A stretch of 64,000 bases of DNA from Macrostomum hystrix. Its lineage: Eukaryota; Platyhelminthes; Macrostomidae. The notes beneath the pieces are model-generated. The model was not told where the DNA came from. It worked only from the letters and a program-made list of their open reading frames with translations, and did no database searches. Location of the stretch: positions 4,228,001-4,292,000 of the forward strand of contig CATNEN010000039.1 of assembly GCA_950097015.1 (NCBI GenBank), given 5' to 3'. Positions 57,853-64,000 of the stretch are shown here, in pieces. Every line of letters starts with the position of its first letter. The first letter of the stretch is position 1. Position numbers and translations under genes: made by a program.

Positions 57853-58696
57853 AACCAAACATAAATTCGCTTTCTGCTTTAAATGTTTTCTGCTGTTATA
57901 AAATTTTTGCTTCTATTTTAACGTACGAGTACTTAAAGCTTCCTTGTACCATAAAATGCTCTGTTACAAGTCCTTAGCTCGAATTACTTTTACTAAAAAA
58001 CACAAACTAGCACGAGTAAATGATGGTAGAATGCGAAAGCGTTCTTGCAGCTAGTCCAAGTAGATTAAGTACCTAGCACGCTAGACTTACGAAAGAAAAA
58101 AACGGCCTCTATAATGGATAGAAATTCTCAAAGCCCTGCATGGAGCAACAAAAATTTTATGCACAAAAAAGCTTAAAAAACGCGTAAATAAGAACATTTT
58201 TATCCTTTTTTAGTTATAGTTTCTTTTTTCGATATAGTGCTGGTTTTATAATATTTTTTTATAAAAATAAAAGCAAAAAGTGTAAGTGAAGCGTCAATGG
58301 TTTTTCAGATTTCGTGTTATTTTCGCGTGGTTTCGCATAATAATTATGTACAATGGCTAATTATGCCATGTATAATTATCAATGGCTTCTGTTTTCGAAC
58401 AAACTTTATGTGTTTCTTCTTTTTTAGGCTTCTAATTTCATGTGACTGAATTACAAAGTTTCAGGTTTCTGATACGGTGACTCGATTTATTCTCTTTTTC
58501 TAAAGGCTTGCTTACTTTTTACAAACTAACAAATCTTGTGCTCTTCGTCTTTGTTTAGCTGTCCATAAGTTTAATTTCGAAAAAAACCTAGGCATTTTTA
58601 TTCGTGCCTGTTTTGTAAAATTCCGGCTTTCCCTTTTAAAGTACAAAACCTCGGATTTTGCAGCGACGACTAAATCTATAAAGTGGCGACATCAGA
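57853..58696. other. AT-rich spacer between NHL-like genes 4 and 5
   Basis: No exon or repeat recognised. An acceptor-like GGATTTTGCAG ends at 58663, 33 bases before the next ATG. Confidence 0.4.
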
Positions 58697-60344
58697 ATGG
58701 CATCAAAGTTCACCGGCATTGGCACCTCCGCCGAGCTAATTGAGTCTGTGCGTTGTAAAGCTGAGCAGGCCTCCCAACTGTTGGAGTTCATGGGGCCCGA
58801 GCCTGCGCCACCTGAAGACTTGTTTGACCGCCTGATTGTGTCCCTCGAGCGGCGTCGTGCCGCTGTTGGCTTGGAGCTAAAAAACTGGCAGCAGAGGCGG
58901 AACCGGTTGCGGGAAGCTGTGCTGCAGGCCTCTGAAGCTGAGCAGTTAACGATTAGCGAGCTGTGTCGCATGGAAGCTAATCTGGATGCCGCAATTGAGA
59001 CTTGTGCAGACGGCAAGCCGCCTGGATTCTGGGATTCTAGCGATGTTAAGGAGAAATTTGATCAACTATTGCAAGTGCTGAAAATTAAATGGGAAAGCGC
59101 TCATGCTTTCAATGAACGCTCATCTGGTTTCGACTTGGAAGTCTCTGGCGCAGATTCTGAAAAGCTATCGGCTTCTATTGACGATTCAAGACTTCCCGAA
59201 GTCACAGATAGTTCTTTTTCAGCTTTCGCTGAAAACTCAAGCTCTGTTTGTAGCTCACTGCAGGATAACGAAATGCTTGGTTCAAGAGAAACAGCATCAA
59301 TGGCATCCGATGTTTCGAGTAATTGCCTTGTTAACGCGACTGAAGAGAAGTGCCAGCTAGACAAAGCGGCGGTTTTTCTACAGCTTGAAAATGTGTCTAG
59401 CGTTTCGTCAGTAGCATTCTGCTGGGAGTCATACTTTTGTGTGGACCACCTGCGCCAGAAAGTTTGTCAGCGCACTTTAAATGGGAAAATTCTGCCCGCT
59501 GAAACAAACGAGTCAAGTCCGGGTCCTTGGACTTCTATGAAAGGCACTTCCCAGCCAATGTCCTTGATTCCTCATGTTGTTCGGCCATGCACCAGCAAGA
59601 GTTGTTTGTTGATTCTTGATCACCACAACTGCAAGGTTGTTCTGACTAACCGGGACGGGACGAGTTGTCTTATTATTGGACCTAGATTCAGTGTAAAGTG
59701 AGTAATTGTTCATCCTATATGTTGTTCTTCGATTTTTTACTGCTATTTACTACTATACTAACTTTTGTTGTTATTGCAGCTACGATCTAAAAAGCCCTGA
59801 GGACGCAATAGAGGCTGGTGATGTTCTAGCTATCGTCTCTACAAAACACGGCCTTTATCTTGTGTCCCTAAGCCGAAGCAAAGACTGCAAGGCGTCACTC
59901 TCTAAGCAGTCGTTGAGGCTTCTGTCCCCTGCCCGACTGGCCTGGGACTCCGAAAAGAGGTTGCTAGTTGTTCTCGACAAAGTAGCTACTGCTACCTATA
60001 AAATATTTCTGTTCAAAATATCTGTTAGTCTAATGACGATCTCTTTAGTGCCGACTCCAGGCAATTTCAGTATCGAGTTGACGTCAGCTTGTACGCCAAG
60101 TGTGATCGCTCATTCAGGTCGAGTGATTGTTTGCCTGCAGTCTGCCGCTGGCTCAAGTGAGTTAACCAGCCTTCCTTTGGTTTCCAATTTGAGGTCAAGC
60201 GAAAAGCGCCAACTAAGTCTCGGAGCCGGCCATTCCAAGACGGTGCCAGTTGTTGATATTTGCTGGCTGAATGACAGGGCCTCGATTGCTGTCTGCTACG
60301 CTGATGGCTTCGTTGAAGTTGTCGATAGAGCCAGCTTGCTTTGA
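58697..60344 (+). CDS. TRIM/NHL-like protein 5 (two exons, complete)
   Basis: CDS join(58697-59697, 59780-60344), 521 residues; the junction completes an Asn codon. It starts MASKFTGIGTS. A TRIM-type helical region (LLEFMGPEPAPPEDLFDRL, RRRAAVGLELKNWQQRRNRL) is nearly identical in places to paralogue 3, which suggests recent duplication or conversion of this part. A Ser-rich acidic linker precedes a beta-propeller (CTSKSCLLILDHHNCKVVLT, GPRFSV then YDLKSPEDAIEAGD, ARLAWDSEKRLLVVLDK), ending VEVVDRASLL. The intron position inside the propeller (after GPR.S) is the same as in paralogue 6. No RING or B-box. Confidence 0.82.
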
Positions 60345-61180
60345 ATCGCTTTCCACAACAAAGTTCCAAAGTTTATCCAAATACCTTGGTGCCAAAGTTA
60401 GTCTGCGCCTAAAACTGTGTTGTTTGTAGTTGTTATACTAAATGGAGATAACAAGGTGATACTGCATGATAATGTATCTGTTGGATCTTTTATCCTTAAA
60501 TTTCCTAAACTCTTGTAAACAGTGTGTAGTTTTTTTACAAATCAATAGAATATGCAGACATTTCAGTTTTTCTGTTTTAACTATCTAAATTCCCCTTATT
60601 GTGTGGGTGACTTATGACTTTAAGTGATTCAACACTTACATTTTTATACATTTTTTTACTTGCGCGAGTACCCCTAATTTGTTGATCCAATACGTACGCT
60701 TGATTAGAACTTTTTATCATTGGCACCACAGATATTCATATTTTATTGTTTCAAATTTTTTTAGTGTGACATTTTTTAAAATATACTCCTGCTCTTTTTT
60801 CTTCTGCCGATAAGAAAGATACAAGGGATATGACTTGCTTAACTTCATTTTAGCACACCATGGTACAATAACCATCATAGCCTATAACCTTAATATCAAT
60901 TAACAATGAAAAATTTAATTTTTTTTTTGACAGAAATGCTTATCTAGATAACAATATTGAAGAATAGATAAGACATCAAGCTAAAAGATTCGAACCCAAG
61001 ACCTCTCGCTAAAAAATCGGAAGCTCTAGGCATTCGGCTAAAAGCTTTATAGTTTAATTACAATAATACTATTTTGAGACCTAATATAATTTTGTATGAT
61101 GCGTGTAACTAAATGGTGATTCTTATGATCGCCGAGTTTTCAGTCGCAACAGCTGCAAGCATTGAAGTCCGCTCCTCAAG
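60345..61180. other. AT-rich spacer with a tRNA-like repeat fragment
   Basis: At about 60975-61045 the minus strand reads TTAGCCGAATGCCTAGAGCT and GGTCTTGGGTTCGAATC, a tRNA-like SINE relic. An acceptor-like GAGTTTTCAG ends at 61143, 37 bases before the next ATG. Confidence 0.5.
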
Positions 61181-63165
61181 ATGTCCAAGGAGGCAGCCAG
61201 TACCGAACTGATTCGCGAAAAGGCAACGCAGCTAAAGCGCCTTCTGATTGAAGACCAGGCCAGCTCTGACGCTAACAGCAGCAAGTTCAAGGATGTCGAG
61301 ACAGCAACTCGGCGATTGTGCGCTCATCTTGACGAATTCTTTAATCAAGCTCAGCGGAAGCTGGAGCGGCGCAGAGTTGAGCTGCTGGCAGCTCTTGACC
61401 GGCAAGCGGCGGCTGCTGCGGCTGCGGGAGCGGGCTCAGATCGGGCACTTCTTATCGAAGCGGAGGCGGCTGTCTCAGCCGATGATGCAGAAATGGCCTC
61501 TGGTGACCTGCTGCGCCGCCTAAACGAGTCCATTGCTCTTCGAAAGCGTTCTCGCGTCAACTCCGATGCTATTGACGTCGCCGAGGCTGAGCGCCGTGCT
61601 CTTCGCCTTCTGGCGTGTCTGCAGCTCGACTGGATCTCTCATGGTGACTGTGACCTGGAAGATGCAGAGGGCGATGACTCCGAATGGCGGCGGCAGCGTC
61701 GGGCAGATGACCCGTTTTGTGCTCCAGATGTCCACGTGTCTGCTCAGTCGTCGTCAAGAGTATCCGCATACGGTGAGCTCCCAGTCACCAAGCCTATCGA
61801 CTTTTCCCACGTTCTGTCACCATCTGGTGTTGCTCAGGTTAATATATCTAACAGCTCACCTGGTCAATATGGCCAGATTCAAGCTGGTTCTTCTGACAGC
61901 TCACCTGGTCAATATGGCCACATTCAAGCTGGTTCTTCAACCAGTTCTTGCATATATTCACCAAAGCCGGCTTTTGTCACCAACAGCAAAGTCGCTTTCA
62001 CGCAGCCTCTTTCTACCGGCAGTTTTGCTTCAGCAAAGTCTCTAATGGTTGAAGAAACGCCGATGCCAGCCTCTCACGAGACAAATCACTTTGAAATGCT
62101 TAATTCAGCATGGAACATTCAGGATGGAAGTTATTGTGGCTCCAGTGTGAATATCAGTTCCTCAGAGTCATCAGAAGGCGAATATATGACTGACGTTCGC
62201 ACCGTCGGGGCACCGAAGTCGCTCACTTACATTCATGGGATTTTCTACACCGTAGAAGGTGGCTGCATTCGCAAATACCGCTGGCAGGATGGCCAATGCA
62301 TGGGCAAGCTGAGCCTAGAGGATGAAGACGGTTGTTCTGTGGATGTGCGTCCATTTTGTGTTAGGAGCTGCAGCACAAATGACTGGTTATTGATTGTTGA
62401 CAATGAAAATTCTCGCATCTTATGTGTCGACTCTGACGGTACTGTTCGATTTCAAGTTGGACCTCGAGTTAGCGCAAGGTAAGTCCTGATTTTCGGTTCT
62501 GTCTGTAGCCTGAACCGAATATAAATTGCATAATAATACTTGTTTTTTCATCAATATATTTTTTTGTATTTATTTACTACAGTTGCTCTTGCTGTCTAAT
62601 ACTAACTGATTTTAGATACTCCCTTGACGGACCGGAACAAGCTGTTAGCAATGGGAGCCACCTCTTCATCTGCTGCTCAACTATAGCGATTTTTATCGTA
62701 AGAATCTGCGATGGCCGAAGTGTCACTCAGAAAATCGAGCATCTGGGCCTGACAGCGCCCATCAGGCTTGCCTGGAGCCATTGCAGCGGTCGTTTAGTTG
62801 TCTTAGACAATGAATCTGATGATGCACCTTTCACTTTACACACTTACGCTGTCACTGGTTGCGGAACAGGGGGTCTTGCCAGGGCGAGCATCTTTGGTGT
62901 TGAAGTGGAATCAGACCATGATCCAGATATTATTTGCTTGCCAGAGTCCGATCGATTGGTTTTAACCTGCGGCAAGGCGATGGTTAAGCAGATGGATAGC
63001 GAAAGCTTCTATGATTCCAAGCCAACGCTGCGTACTTTGTGCGTGTCGGGCGATTGGAAGCTCCTCTCAGACATTTGCGTCATACACGAAGACTTGGTGG
63101 CCGTCTCCGACAAGCGTGCAAAATGGATTCGAATCCTCGAAACATACCCGAGCAGTTCCTGCTGA
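61181..63165 (+). CDS. TRIM/NHL-like protein 6 (two exons, complete)
   Basis: CDS join(61181-62478, 62616-63165), 615 residues; the junction completes an Arg codon. The N-terminal helical region (LIREKATQLKRLLIEDQ, FFNQAQRKLERRRVELLAAL, an Ala-rich run) is TRIM-coiled-coil-like but the most diverged of the family. The linker contains two copies of a 48-bp repeat (SSPGQYG.IQAGSS). The propeller (SCSTNDWLLIVDNENSRILC, GPRVSAR then YSLDGPEQAVSNGS, IRLAWSHCSGRLVVLDN) ends YPSSSC. The intron lies at the same place and phase as in paralogue 5. It is the last recognised gene. Poly(A) signal AATAAA at 63597. Confidence 0.82.
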
Positions 63166-64000
63166 GTCTTCGCTTCTGCCACAGCGTCTATCGCTTTATC
63201 GCTTTCAGTGTTAAAAACAATCGTTTTCGTTACTTGGTTTTATTTTGTTGCTAGGCGTGAAGCAGTTGATTAATCACTTACATACTTTTTCTCTACAGCT
63301 AAACGCACTTATCTGTAGCCGAATTCGGATTGTTTTTACATTCAGATTTACACGGTCTTACATTTTTATTTGAGCCAGCGTGCGGGAATGAAGGCAGTCG
63401 TGCAGGAATGAAATAATCTATGGCCAAATCTCCACTGTTTTACAGATGGACATCGTGCAGGAATGGTAGCTTAATACCAGGCTTTTGCGTGCGGAAATTT
63501 CTATGGCACTCGTGCGCAGGCACATTATTTTCTCGCCTTTAGTTTCTCCCCATAGACATAAATTCATTCGCCGTGCCATTTCATTCATTCTGCGTTAAAT
63601 AAACTCGTTTCCTACAGTTTGAAAAGGCGTGCGGTAATGCCACCGCCATTACCGCACGCTTTTTGGACTTCTCTTAAGTCCAACGCATACGAAATCACCA
63701 TAGACATTTGTCATTTCCGCAGGCTAAAAAGTATTATATCGCAGCTAGGCGAGATGATAATGACACTCTCCGTTCCTGCACACAAACAATTTATTTATAT
63801 GTATTTGATTTATTTTTAACCCCCTCTCTCTTTCCTCCCTCCACACTTTATTCTTAATATGAATTTCGCGCACCTGTGCTTTTCCCATTGACGCACTCGT
63901 AAGCGTTCAAGAATTATACGTTCCCGTTTTCTTATTTATAATAAAATGCCACCAATAAATTATCTTTTGAAAGTTTCATCTCAATTTTTTCATCATGCTC
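63166..64000. other. 3' flank of NHL-like gene 6
   Basis: It contains scattered imperfect copies of CGTGCAGGAATG (63379-63460). No further exon is evident before the window ends. Confidence 0.4.

Overview
The window is a piece of an animal nuclear genome. The genes have GT..AG introns (80 bp to several kb), AATAAA poly(A) signals and no operon logic, and the spacers are AT-rich and full of minisatellites, tRNA-derived SINEs and DNA-transposon relics. PRPF4, C-type lectin, STING-like and TRIM/NHL-like genes fit a bilaterian invertebrate. A spiralian (flatworm or mollusc grade) is my best guess; the sequence does not fix the genus. Every protein gene I can support lies on the + strand.

Region 1 (1-26785) holds three STING-like genes: one cut by the left edge (1-1935) and two complete four-exon genes (20373-22379 and 24789-26785). 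Each encodes two tandem STING cyclic-dinucleotide-binding (CDN-binding) domains, with no transmembrane segments and no C-terminal signalling tail. The two complete genes start with an alpha/beta domain that may be a divergent TIR. Gene 1 carries a similar domain between its two STING domains, with the same intron phases, so the ancestral module was probably [TIR-like + STING]. The STING exons of genes 2 and 3 are about 99% identical, introns included, while their N-terminal exons are unrelated at DNA level. Between gene 1 and gene 2 lie a 1.9-kb array of 27/29-bp units and a 9.7-kb array of 14-bp units.

Region 2 (26786-37184) is a transposon graveyard. It holds a two-copy MITE family, an ORF1-like retroelement relic, an integrase scrap, a reverse-transcriptase scrap, a terminal-inverted-repeat element overlapped by a 462-bp tandem duplication, and SINE pieces.

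Region 3 (37185-44150) is PRPF4, the U4/U6 snRNP WD40 protein, in five exons. Its introns carry three minisatellites, three SINEs and a nested secreted C-type lectin gene that has an apparent frameshift.

Region 4 (44861-63165) opens with a non-autonomous Tc1/mariner element. It then holds six tandem TRIM/NHL-like genes with a coiled coil and a beta-propeller; one has a RING finger lacking its zinc-ligand His, and one has two propellers. STING-like sensors, a lectin and a TRIM/NHL-like cluster in 64 kb look like an innate-immunity neighbourhood, but a functional link between them is inference.
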